Shown here piece after piece: positions 10,173 through 19,241 of a DNA stretch of 35,780 nt (position 1 is the first letter of the stretch; every line of letters begins with the position of its first letter). Position numbers and translations under genes: made by a program. Source of the stretch: Candidatus Thalassarchaeum sp. (GTDB taxonomy: Archaea; Thermoplasmatota; Poseidoniia; Poseidoniales; Thalassarchaeaceae); the NCBI GenBank assembly GCA_022451235.1, contig JAKUOA010000016.1:1-35780 (forward strand), written 5' to 3'. The notes under the pieces were generated by a model, which saw only the letters and a program-made list of their open reading frames with translations, had not been told where the DNA came from and did not search any database.

Positions 10173-11351
10173 ATGGTCCGGACACTCGTTATCACTATTG
10201 ACAGAGACAATGATCTCGGTGTTAAAGCTGGAATTCGAGGGCCAGTAATCGGACGTAAAGCAACCTTGACTGCAGCCCTAAAGCTAGGCATTGCTGACCC
10301 AGAAGAATCCGATACAAACGCGATTCTAGGAGCACTTCATCATCACGACCGTATGAATGAAAGGAATGAAGGCGATGATGAAATTGAGATTGCAATTCTA
10401 ACTGGGGATGTTCGAGTAGGCCCTCGGTCCGATCGAGCAATCGCTAGCCAACTCGACGAAGTGATTCAGGAATTTCAACCTGATACGGCAGTGTTAGTCA
10501 CCGATGGAGCAGATGATGAGGCATCGCTACCTATCCTAACCTCTAGAGTCAGAGTCGACCATGTTGAGAAAATCATCGTTAGACAATCAAAGGGGATTGA
10601 GAGCACTTACTACTACATTGCGAAGGCTATCGAAGACCCTCGTTGGAGAGCCCGTCTACTGGTTCCTGCGGCCTTGTTCTTGATTATCTTCGGGCTTGGA
10701 TTGATTTTGCCAAATGGTGCCATTCTAATCGGGGCCATGCCATTGATTATTGGAATCTGGATTCTTGCCAAAGGATTAGGTTGGGAACACCAATTAGAGC
10801 GACTGATGATAGATATGAGAGAAAGCGCTACTGGAGGAATTTGGTCCTCTTTGTTATGGGGACTATCAATTGTTTCGGTGCTATTTTCTATATTGACTTT
10901 CTATTCGGTTTTCTACGGCGATCCTGCAGAATTGAATACCTATGTTTTGGATACATTCACTAGAATTGATTCCTTTGACTTGGACGCAGTGAATCGAGAT
11001 TTTGCGGTGTGGATAATTGCAATCGACCAAGCATTGACTTGGATTCTAGTAGCGGCTTTCTCCTTTGTTCTTTCACTTGGTGTTCTACGTTGGAAGGAAG
11101 GTTCTTTCACCGGTCAAAGTATGCTTCTGCTAGGGTTTGGTGCAGTTGTTTATTCAATCACCAAGGCTGTTATTGAAGTTACACTAGCTGAGTTGGGTGG
11201 CGGAGATTATGACATCACAGCTGGCAACGTCTCAGACACCTGGTTCTTCCCAATTATCGCGATTGTCTTCTACTATCTTCTGAAGACTGCAATTGATTCA
11301 GTTACCGCGGAAACTGATGACGATGGGAGTAATCGATACTGGGGCATCTAA
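10173..11351 (+). CDS. DUF373 family membrane protein
   Basis: MVRTLVITIDRDNDLGVKAGIRGPVIGRKATLTAALKLGIADPEESDTNAILGALHHHDRM, followed by multiple transmembrane segments; typical archaeal DUF373 layout. Confidence 0.85.
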   Translation: MVRTLVITIDRDNDLGVKAGIRGPVIGRKATLTAALKLGIADPEESDTNAILGALHHHDRMNERNEGDDEIEIAILTGDVRVGPRSDRAIASQLDEVIQEFQPDTAVLVTDGADDEASLPILTSRVRVDHVEKIIVRQSKGIESTYYYIAKAIEDPRWRARLLVPAALFLIIFGLGLILPNGAILIGAMPLIIGIWILAKGLGWEHQLERLMIDMRESATGGIWSSLLWGLSIVSVLFSILTFYSVFYGDPAELNTYVLDTFTRIDSFDLDAVNRDFAVWIIAIDQALTWILVAAFSFVLSLGVLRWKEGSFTGQSMLLLGFGAVVYSITKAVIEVTLAELGGGDYDITAGNVSDTWFFPIIAIVFYYLLKTAIDSVTAETDDDGSNRYWGI

Positions 11352-11779
11352 CTCTCGTAAGTAGTCTCAATGCCACACGAGGGGCAGGTTACCTTGATTG
11401 GACGAATATCGGGAATGCCAAGAGGGGCCGAACAATTAGTGCAGACAATCGCTTGATTGACCTGCTTCTGTCTGTTCTTTCCTTCATGACTCGGATCATA
11501 CGATACCCTGAATTTTGACACATCGGATACGAATGTTGGAGAGTCGTCTCCTGTATCTGATTTATTGCGTGAGAAGATTGATTTTCGTTTTGGTGTTTCA
11601 ACAGGAGGAGGTGTGGTAATTTGGCTTGAAGAAGACTCTAGATTTACTGAATCCAATTCTTCCTGGACCTCTTCAGAAGATATTCCCAATTCGCTCGCTA
11701 CCCTATCTATGGCTAAGGTCAATTCATACTCGTCAAGACCCATTAATTGCTGCAGTTTGACAGCGGGAATCTTACTCAT
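11348..11779 (-). CDS. Small zinc-ribbon protein, function unknown
   Basis: C-terminal CTNCSAPLG...VTCPSCGIETTYES zinc ribbon. Convergent 4-bp overlap of stop codons with the DUF373 gene (ctaa). Confidence 0.7.
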   Translation of the reverse strand: MSKIPAVKLQQLMGLDEYELTLAIDRVASELGISSEEVQEELDSVNLESSSSQITTPPPVETPKRKSIFSRNKSDTGDDSPTFVSDVSKFRVSYDPSHEGKNRQKQVNQAIVCTNCSAPLGIPDIRPIKVTCPSCGIETTYES

Positions 11780-11837
11780 TGTACCATCTCATTTTTTGGG
11801 AGTTATTTAGCCCCTATGAATACCCGCTATTGCGGCT

Positions 11838-12491
11838 TCATTCAGAACCCAAGGATGAGTCTAGGAAACTCGCAACTATCTCGCCCTCAGCCTTGACCAA
11901 TTGCTCTGCAACTGTTGACTTGGAAAGGCCGAGCTTGTCTGCTAATTCTCGAATTGAGGTGCGCTTTGGCGCCTCATACCAGCCACTTTCGTGTGCTAGT
12001 CGTACAACTCGGTGTTGTTGCAAAGTAGGGCCCTTCTGAACCAAACCCTCCGAGCCCTTCGCAGAGGTTACACGCTCAACGGAAATTTTAGTCCGGACAT
12101 CCGACAGGAATCGAACCATTGATTCATGGCGGCCTGCGATTTGTAACACCAAGCCATTGGCCGTGAAGTTTGAACCAGCAAGTATCGCCAAATCTCCATC
12201 ATGGAAATAATGACCAACAAAATCGGATGAAAATTCCAGAACAACGAGATGGTGAGTTAGGATATCAGATTGCCACTCTTCGAGGATCTGGACAACGCGA
12301 ATCCCATCGACATAAGTCCCATCGCGTGGACAATTGCCATCGATGGTAATACACTCAACCATTATTCGCAGGTTACCATCTACCATACCAAGCATCGAAC
12401 GGAAGTCCCAAGAAATGCACTGCAAGCCTGCTTGGGCTCTAGAGTCGTGCTCGATAGCAGAGAATGCGCACTCTACTCTGACCGCTCTCAT
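11838..12491 (-). CDS. Bacterioopsin-activator-type (HTH_10) transcriptional regulator
   Basis: C-terminal LQQHRVVRLAHESGWYEAPKRTSIRELADKLGLSKSTVAEQLVKAEGEIV is the typical HTH_10 motif. Confidence 0.85.
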   Translation of the reverse strand: MRAVRVECAFSAIEHDSRAQAGLQCISWDFRSMLGMVDGNLRIMVECITIDGNCPRDGTYVDGIRVVQILEEWQSDILTHHLVVLEFSSDFVGHYFHDGDLAILAGSNFTANGLVLQIAGRHESMVRFLSDVRTKISVERVTSAKGSEGLVQKGPTLQQHRVVRLAHESGWYEAPKRTSIRELADKLGLSKSTVAEQLVKAEGEIVASFLDSSLGSE

Positions 12492-12550
12492 GTGGTTGCC
12501 TCGCAACCCTCAGTCCCCCCTTGGAGTTTTCAAGGTGCTCAATACTGGTT

Positions 12551-12607
12551 GCGAGAGAAAGGATGGCGATATGCCATCCAAACCCTCGCTCATAGGAGTT
12601 CACTCCT
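12551..12607 (-). terminator. Two tandem hairpins between the surface-protein gene and the HTH_10 gene
   Basis: AGGAGT-TC-ACTCCT (12594-12607, overlapping the upstream stop region) and GGATGGC-GATAT-GCCATCC (12561-12579), the latter extended by GCGAG (12551-12555) / CTCGC (12585-12589). Confidence 0.4.
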
Positions 12608-15600
12608 CAGACTGTTTTCTCATTGCATCCTCTGAGGCTACGATTGCCCTCGCAACTTCAGGTGAATAACCGGTTTCGACTAATCTAAGGTACTGGCTGT
12701 CATCCTCTACCTCGGCCTTACTAGGAATCTGTATAGCTTCAGTCTTCACCTTCCATAGTTCGTCCTCGTCTCGCATAGAATCCATGACGTCTCGTGTATT
12801 GTCTCTAACTCCGGCTTGACCGCGGCGTTCTGAGCGGCGCTGTAGAACTGCCCCCAACAGTACAATTAGAGCTAAGCCTGAAATTGCTGCCATTAGGACA
12901 GGTGAATCGGTGATTGTCTGAACAATTCCTCGAGGTAATGATTTGTCTTCAATTGAATCTTGACAGCCGTCGCCATCGATATCTGTTTCCTTTGTGGAAA
13001 TCCAAGCGATTGCTCCGTGGGCACACTGATCTCTGGTGTCCGGCACTCCATCGTTGTCATCATCAAGATCGTATTCATCCATGCAGCCATCGCTATCATG
13101 GTCGATTGTAATTCGAGTGCTGGTAGGGCATGCATCCTCGACGTCGAGGACTCCATCACCATCATCGTCGAGGTCTTCGGTTGCATCTGCACAACCATCT
13201 CGATCACGATCGGAATTAAGCGACGATACCCATCCTGGATTCGGATTTGTTTCACAATTATCCTCTGATGATTCAATTCCATCGTTATCCAAATCTGTAT
13301 CTTCTCCACGGTCATCACAACCATCCATATCTGCATCAACTAGGTTTGGACTCGAGCTACGAATACAAGAGTCTTCGAAGTCTAGGAAACCGTCGTTATC
13401 ATCATCATCATCTTCCTCTGTATCGTGACAACCGTCTCTGTCCCAATCATTCAAAGTCGTGGATTCCCATCCGGATTTTCCTGAGAGGCAAGAATCCTCG
13501 ATATCAAGTACGCCATCCGCATCGACATCGGCATCCTCGTAAACATCATTGCAGCCGTCTCCATCTTGGTCACTAAGATCATTTGAAGTCCAATCTAGCA
13601 TTCCGTATGGACAGGAATCCTCTCTATCTAGTACCCCGTCGTTATCGTCGTCTAGATCTTCCTCATGATCTTGACAACCGTCAGAATCGTGGTCATAGGC
13701 CTTTCCTGTCCAACCTATTACCCCTGTTGGGCAGTCATCATATACATCGAGATAAGGGTCATTATCGTCGTTATCATCTTCATCCATATCTCGGCAACCA
13801 TCACCATCGTGATCGGTTGAGAATGTATTCCAGTATTGCGCTCCTTCCGGACATAGGTCTTCGTGGTTTAGAATCGCGTCACCGTCGATATCAGTATCTT
13901 CCAGAATATCGTCACAACCATCGAAGTCTGCATCGACTCTATCTGGATTCATTACACCGGTTGGGCATTCATCTAGAGCATCCTCTACTCCGTCATTATC
14001 ATCATCGACATCTTCTGATTCATCTTTACAGCCATCTCCATCATAATCAGTCATGGCAGTAGATTCCCAGCCACTCTCACCAAACTGGCACAAATCATAT
14101 TCATCTAAGATTCCGTCTTCATCATCGTCATTCCAATCATTGTTATTCACTAGATTGATCCTTACCAATTGCTCGGCAGTTGCAAACTGATCTGAGGAAG
14201 ATTGTATATTGACTACAACATCAAAGGACTGGTCTTCATTGACTTGTCGTATATCTGGGGCTCGGATTAGTAAGTTGACCTCTTCCGAGGTGCCCTCTGC
14301 AATCGATGCCGTGGGTTGATAATTATCGCCGAATCCAGCGGTAATGTCCCAAAGATCTAGTGTGCCATCTACATCAATTGTAACGATGTCTACCTCACCC
14401 GGAATTTGGATCGCACGAAGATTCATTTCCACTTCTATCGATTGGTCCGGTTGAATTGTGACATAACCTGTTTCTGTTGGCTCAAGGTTTAGTGACATAT
14501 CATACAAATCCTCGCTCCACATACAAACATCCCACTTGTTAACTAAAAATTCTTCATCAGTGCAATCATTTGCAGTCCAAGCGATTGTTCGCTCGGGCCA
14601 AGCGAACTTGACTATCGGTTGGGCGCTAGCATCAAATTCACTACCAAATATTCCCATCAAATTATCTGAACTACTCGTGATTGTTCGTGTATTAACAACA
14701 CTATATGCCTGAGTAAGATAACGGTTCAATGGTAATTCCTCAAAGCCATTCATCACTGGAGATTGGATTCTAGTCCAGCGAAGCTCAACCACATCTGCAT
14801 CCCATTTTGCACCGGATTCGAACCAAGTAATGTGAATTGAATCATCGCGGTCGAAATCGACCCTTGGGTTTGCTCCCCAAATAAGATTAGAGGAAAGTAC
14901 TGCTGTATCTTTGACAGTAGATACTTCTGACAATACAAGCCCGTTAGGCTCTCCGTCTAGTTCCCCTTGTCTGTCTGGATCTAGTTGCATGTAGTGCAGT
15001 TGACTTGGCCCGTCTTTGGAAGGAAATTCGCCTCTACCATCAATCCAAACAATGTGGATATTACCGTCCTCGTCTACATTGACATCTGGATTTAACGCCC
15101 ATCCGTGGCCTTTGGAGATTTGAGTATCATTGACCAGTACTAGGTGGCCAACAGTATCCCAGCCACCACCATCTTCTCTCCAGTACCAATCGGTATCTGG
15201 TCCGATATCTTCCTGATATTGACCTGTATTTTCATCAATAGTGTGTCCCGAATCTCCCACGGACCAACTTGACCTTGGGTTCGAGAGAATTGAGTAGGGG
15301 TTCAAGACAGTGAGGAATGTATTGGTTGCCCCACTTCCTGTTGTTATGTTGATTATTGCACTCACCATATTGTTCATTTCTTCGGTGTATGAAGCAATTG
15401 GAAGCTGTACGTTATCAATCCAAGCTGAGTCATTTCCATGAGACACTGAACCGTCCTTGACATACTTCCAGGTGTATGTGTGATATCCTGGTGAAACCGT
15501 TGCTGTATAGGTGCCGTTACTTTCTCCAGACCAAGCCGAGGTAAACGAGCTTCTCGAGCAATTTGGGTTATCTATACAGAACAATAGATAGTCGTAGTTT

Positions 15601-17465
15601 ACCTCGCTAGATACGGAATAGTTGAATGAGATAGTACCCGATGCCATTGCTCCAGCATATTCCAACGTTGAGTGTTGATTGTGAGTGAGATTAGCTGATT
15701 GTGCGGTGTAATTTCCATCAATAATTCGATCGCTTTGGGCGAACCACCAGTAGTTGCTCGGGCCAACTTGAGTCCATCCATTAGCGATATAACCGATTTC
15801 GAAGTCTCCGTGGAATTCAGTTAATTCTTCTGTAGGGTAGTAAAATAATTCTCCACCAGCACTGGTATTACGTACAGATGTACCATCGCAAGTACGTGTG
15901 TGTATACCGATATTGTTCATGTCAGGACATTGAGCGAGATTCATCATGTGGTAGCGTACGCTTGTATCTTCGTAGGTATTGGTATTTGGACCATAAGAAG
16001 TAGTACCAGCAACAGGAACTGGAGTTATGCCTGCCTGCAAGCAAGCATCGTGTGCCTCGTCTATACTTTGGTAATCGTCGGCATTAAGAGCCGGTGAGCC
16101 TCCAAATGGGCCCTCGTCAGATACTGGAAGAATCAGTTTGGTAGCGTTTGGATTCCAAGCGTGATCGATAGCAGTTGCAGGGTTCCCCGGCATCGAACCT
16201 GAAGAATCTCTCCAAGATTCACACACCCATGTAGAACCTGGCCCCCACATCTCAGAGTTGTAGCCCCAATCGGATGGGATTGATAGCGCTGAACCATTGA
16301 ACATGACTTCTGTCAGAGGTCTGATTCCACCACTTGTATCTGTGACGTTTTGGCCAAGATAGGTCGAACGTGGTCCGTTTGAACCATCGTCGCCTATTGT
16401 GATTGCATTAGCGCAATTCGTATGTTGATTAGCGTTATGCATATTTCCACTGAGTGTGTATAAGGTCTCAAGAACGGTGATATTAGCAGCTTCAAGCATT
16501 GGCTTGATTCCAGCAAAGTTCTCGCCTGTTGTCAGAATTCCACCGTAGAATACTGCACACATATCGGCCCACTCGGTTGTCATTGAACCTGAAGAGTCGA
16601 GGAGTCCAACGTACTCAACTATCGAACCTCTTGTATCTTCCCAAACGATAACAGCAGTGTTGTTTGCACCTATACTAATTGCTGGATTGCCTCTATGACC
16701 TAACGCCGGTGTGACCATGGTTGAATTGATCAGAACTTGGAAGCCATTGTTTGCATCATGGGAAAGCATGCAGTAGTAAATTAGCGGACTGCCGAAGTAC
16801 AAGCCCTGTGGATCGTATGTATCGACCCAGACAATGTGAACTGCATCGAATGAATCTACAGCAATATCTGGGGAATTACGAGTCCCGCTGCCATCGGCAA
16901 CGGTATGGGATGCAATGGTCATGTTCTGTATATCACCAGAGGAACCGTCTAGATCATCCTCTGAAGGATCCAATAATGTGTAGAGAATATCCGTATCAGT
17001 GACTTCCCAAACGATGTGTGCTCTACCTTGTGAATCGATTACCATAGAAGGGCCAGAGAGTGATGAGGCATTGGAACCACCAACCTGTGTAGTCGAAATT
17101 AGAACCGTGTCGACGCCAGTGGAAATCTGAATTAATGCATACCTTAGAAGTGGTGTGCTAGTGTTCTCAATCCAAACAAGGTGTATCCTGTTCGAGTCAT
17201 CCATTACCCCCATGACGTCGATAGGATTGTTTGCATTCAGGTTGGTAAGTAGAGTCTGAGCGTCGCTATCATCGATAGTTCCGTTTGCCGTTGGAAACCG
17301 AGTCGGTTCATTTGCCAACTCATCTACCTCGCCGGAAGCGGCTAACAGCGATGGTGCTAGAAGGGCACTCAGCATTAGCAAAGCAAGTGTAGCAGCGAGT
17401 TGTGCTCGCTTGATTTCGATTCTGTTGTTTTCGGCGGTCAGAGTGGGGGTTAGGCTTGCGACCAT
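12600..17465 (-). CDS. Large secreted/cell-surface protein with thrombospondin-type-3-like repeats and C-terminal membrane anchor
   Basis: 1621 aa. N-terminal hydrophobic segment (ATLALLMLSALLAPSLLAASG), about ten D-x-D-x-DGC-x-D..ED repeats, then TM (VLMAAISGLALIVLLGAVLQRR) and a charged cytoplasmic tail. Confidence 0.9.
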   Translation of the reverse strand: MVASLTPTLTAENNRIEIKRAQLAATLALLMLSALLAPSLLAASGEVDELANEPTRFPTANGTIDDSDAQTLLTNLNANNPIDVMGVMDDSNRIHLVWIENTSTPLLRYALIQISTGVDTVLISTTQVGGSNASSLSGPSMVIDSQGRAHIVWEVTDTDILYTLLDPSEDDLDGSSGDIQNMTIASHTVADGSGTRNSPDIAVDSFDAVHIVWVDTYDPQGLYFGSPLIYYCMLSHDANNGFQVLINSTMVTPALGHRGNPAISIGANNTAVIVWEDTRGSIVEYVGLLDSSGSMTTEWADMCAVFYGGILTTGENFAGIKPMLEAANITVLETLYTLSGNMHNANQHTNCANAITIGDDGSNGPRSTYLGQNVTDTSGGIRPLTEVMFNGSALSIPSDWGYNSEMWGPGSTWVCESWRDSSGSMPGNPATAIDHAWNPNATKLILPVSDEGPFGGSPALNADDYQSIDEAHDACLQAGITPVPVAGTTSYGPNTNTYEDTSVRYHMMNLAQCPDMNNIGIHTRTCDGTSVRNTSAGGELFYYPTEELTEFHGDFEIGYIANGWTQVGPSNYWWFAQSDRIIDGNYTAQSANLTHNQHSTLEYAGAMASGTISFNYSVSSEVNYDYLLFCIDNPNCSRSSFTSAWSGESNGTYTATVSPGYHTYTWKYVKDGSVSHGNDSAWIDNVQLPIASYTEEMNNMVSAIINITTGSGATNTFLTVLNPYSILSNPRSSWSVGDSGHTIDENTGQYQEDIGPDTDWYWREDGGGWDTVGHLVLVNDTQISKGHGWALNPDVNVDEDGNIHIVWIDGRGEFPSKDGPSQLHYMQLDPDRQGELDGEPNGLVLSEVSTVKDTAVLSSNLIWGANPRVDFDRDDSIHITWFESGAKWDADVVELRWTRIQSPVMNGFEELPLNRYLTQAYSVVNTRTITSSSDNLMGIFGSEFDASAQPIVKFAWPERTIAWTANDCTDEEFLVNKWDVCMWSEDLYDMSLNLEPTETGYVTIQPDQSIEVEMNLRAIQIPGEVDIVTIDVDGTLDLWDITAGFGDNYQPTASIAEGTSEEVNLLIRAPDIRQVNEDQSFDVVVNIQSSSDQFATAEQLVRINLVNNNDWNDDDEDGILDEYDLCQFGESGWESTAMTDYDGDGCKDESEDVDDDNDGVEDALDECPTGVMNPDRVDADFDGCDDILEDTDIDGDAILNHEDLCPEGAQYWNTFSTDHDGDGCRDMDEDDNDDNDPYLDVYDDCPTGVIGWTGKAYDHDSDGCQDHEEDLDDDNDGVLDREDSCPYGMLDWTSNDLSDQDGDGCNDVYEDADVDADGVLDIEDSCLSGKSGWESTTLNDWDRDGCHDTEEDDDDDNDGFLDFEDSCIRSSSPNLVDADMDGCDDRGEDTDLDNDGIESSEDNCETNPNPGWVSSLNSDRDRDGCADATEDLDDDGDGVLDVEDACPTSTRITIDHDSDGCMDEYDLDDDNDGVPDTRDQCAHGAIAWISTKETDIDGDGCQDSIEDKSLPRGIVQTITDSPVLMAAISGLALIVLLGAVLQRRSERRGQAGVRDNTRDVMDSMRDEDELWKVKTEAIQIPSKAEVEDDSQYLRLVETGYSPEVARAIVASEDAMRKQSEE
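12950..14140 (-). repeat. Tandem TSP3-like Ca-binding coding repeat (~10 units of ~35-40 aa)
   Basis: Repeated (D/N)xDxDGCxDxxEDxDxDxDGxxDxxDxCPxG units: DYDGDGCKDESED, DHDGDGCRDMDED, DHDSDGCQDHEED, DQDGDGCNDVYED, DWDRDGCHDTEED and others. Confidence 0.9.
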
Positions 17466-17548
17466 AGGGTTCGAGAGTCTTGTGAGCAGATAGAGGGAGG
17501 GCCGGACAGGTCCGAATAACTGTAATTTTAGAGGTGTTTATGGCATTA

Positions 17549-19204
17549 TCACTGAGATTGTGAGGCGCGCTTTCGACGTATGAAATCAGAATAATTACCA
17601 GGCCAAATCCACATACTTCCATCGGCCGGTAATTCCCAAATCGTATCACAGATTCTGTCTAGGAAAAATCGATCGTGACTGACTGTAATTATACTTCCAT
17701 CATATTCTACCAAAGCCTCCTCTAGAGCCTCTTTGGCATCGGTGTCCAAATGATTTGTAGGCTCATCGAGAAGCAGTAAATTGTTCTCTTCGAGTAGTAA
17801 TTTCAGGAGGGCTATTCGGGCCCTCTCCCCTCCACTTAATTTTTCTAACTTAGTTTCCACCATTTCACTGGTAAATTGGAAGCGGCCAAGTAGAGCCCGA
17901 ATGTCTCCATAATCCATCCTTGGTTTGAGGGCTCTAATCTGGTCTACCGGAGTTAAGTCAAAATTTAGTGATCGGTGGTCTTGATGGAAATAGCCGATCT
18001 GAACACCGGGCTTTACATCGATACTACCGGAGTCGAGTTCAAGTTCTCCTTGAATAATCCGCAGTATCGTGGTTTTTCCTGCTCCGTTAGGGCCGACAAT
18101 ACCTATTTTCTGACCTCTGGAAACGCCTACTTCTAGGCCCTTGATTATCGGGCGATTGAGTCCTTCAAATGTCAATGTGGCATCATGGAAATCAAGAACT
18201 TCTAAACTGCTCTTTTCAGTCGATTCGAGACGGAAATTCAATCCTCTACGCTGGCGGGGCTTTAGAGACTTCAGCCAGCGTAGTTCACCTTGTGCTCTAG
18301 CCAATAAAAATCGCTTCTGAGAGATTGATTTGTCGTACTTATTGGCTCGCTTCATCGACTGTAATGCGCCTGTTAATCGCTTGACTTCGGCGTCTGTTTT
18401 CTTGATTCGATCAGCGAGAGTCTGTAAGAAAAGTTCCTTCTGTTGTAAAAATGAAGTGTAATTACCATGGTACCCCTTAGCGCGAGTATCTTGTATCTCG
18501 ACGATTGCGTTGCAAACTCGGTCGAGGAAATATCGATCGTGGCTTACTAACAATAGCGCTCCTTGGAAGGTGATTAGGAATTCTTCGAGCCAATCAAGAG
18601 TTGTCAAATCGAGATGATTTGTTGGTTCGTCTAGGAAGAAGACGTCGATTTCGGATAAACCCACCAATTGCCTTGCTAGGGCTACCTTGGCGCGTTCCCC
18701 ACCCGACAAATTAGCCAAAGGGATTTCTAGGGGGTGGTGGGCGAGGTCTAATGCCCGAAGGATTTCTTGTGCATGACTAGCAACATTAGTCCCGCCGCTT
18801 CGAGCCATCATTGACTGAAGTTCCTGATAGCGATCTATGTCTGGTTGCCAGTCTCCATCATAGAAAGATGGCTCGGCCATTTTAGCTTCAATAGCTGCAA
18901 TCTCTTCCTCCAATTCCTGAAATTGTCGGCCTTTCCGATTGAGTTCTTCTTCGAGTGTAGCTCCTTCGTCTATATCTCTAATTTGAGTCAAAAAGGCAAG
19001 TCGGAGACCTGGTGAAAATGATATATCTCCAATATCTTGATCTTGGTTAGATATTGTTCGCAGTAAGGTGGTTTTTCCTGCTCCATTATGGCCTACTATA
19101 CCAATTCTATCACCTTCGTCAATTCTCAAATTAACACTATCAAGAACCTTCACTGGACCGAAGGCGCGATGCACATCTTCGATGCGGATTAGCTCTCGCG
19201 CCAT
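17549..19204 (-). CDS. ABC-F family ATPase (EttA/Uup-like)
   Basis: Two Walker A motifs (GHNGAGKTT, GPNGAGKTT), two LSGGERA signatures and two FLDEPTNHLD/LLDEPTNHLD Walker B motifs, with no TM segments. Confidence 0.95.
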   Translation of the reverse strand: MARELIRIEDVHRAFGPVKVLDSVNLRIDEGDRIGIVGHNGAGKTTLLRTISNQDQDIGDISFSPGLRLAFLTQIRDIDEGATLEEELNRKGRQFQELEEEIAAIEAKMAEPSFYDGDWQPDIDRYQELQSMMARSGGTNVASHAQEILRALDLAHHPLEIPLANLSGGERAKVALARQLVGLSEIDVFFLDEPTNHLDLTTLDWLEEFLITFQGALLLVSHDRYFLDRVCNAIVEIQDTRAKGYHGNYTSFLQQKELFLQTLADRIKKTDAEVKRLTGALQSMKRANKYDKSISQKRFLLARAQGELRWLKSLKPRQRRGLNFRLESTEKSSLEVLDFHDATLTFEGLNRPIIKGLEVGVSRGQKIGIVGPNGAGKTTILRIIQGELELDSGSIDVKPGVQIGYFHQDHRSLNFDLTPVDQIRALKPRMDYGDIRALLGRFQFTSEMVETKLEKLSGGERARIALLKLLLEENNLLLLDEPTNHLDTDAKEALEEALVEYDGSIITVSHDRFFLDRICDTIWELPADGSMWIWPGNYSDFIRRKRASQSQ

Positions 19205-19241
19205 GCTTTCGCGGTTTGCCCTGCATTGATGTGTGCATCGG

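Noticed and set aside
12893-14062. Several antisense/out-of-frame ORFs (12893..13339 -, 13036..13428 +, 13247..13576 +, 13583..14062 +)
   Set aside because: Low-complexity translations (MMQIWMVVMTVEKIQIW, HHHLPLYRDNRL) produced by the periodic Asp-rich TSP3 repeats in other frames.
12950-14140. CRISPR-like periodic repeats
   Set aside because: Repeats are degenerate at DNA level, have no unique spacers of constant length, and are explained by in-frame TSP3 protein repeats.
17505-17516. CGGAC-AG-GTCCG short inverted repeat upstream of the surface-protein gene
   Set aside because: Only 5 bp stem with a 2-nt loop; frequent by chance, no supporting context.
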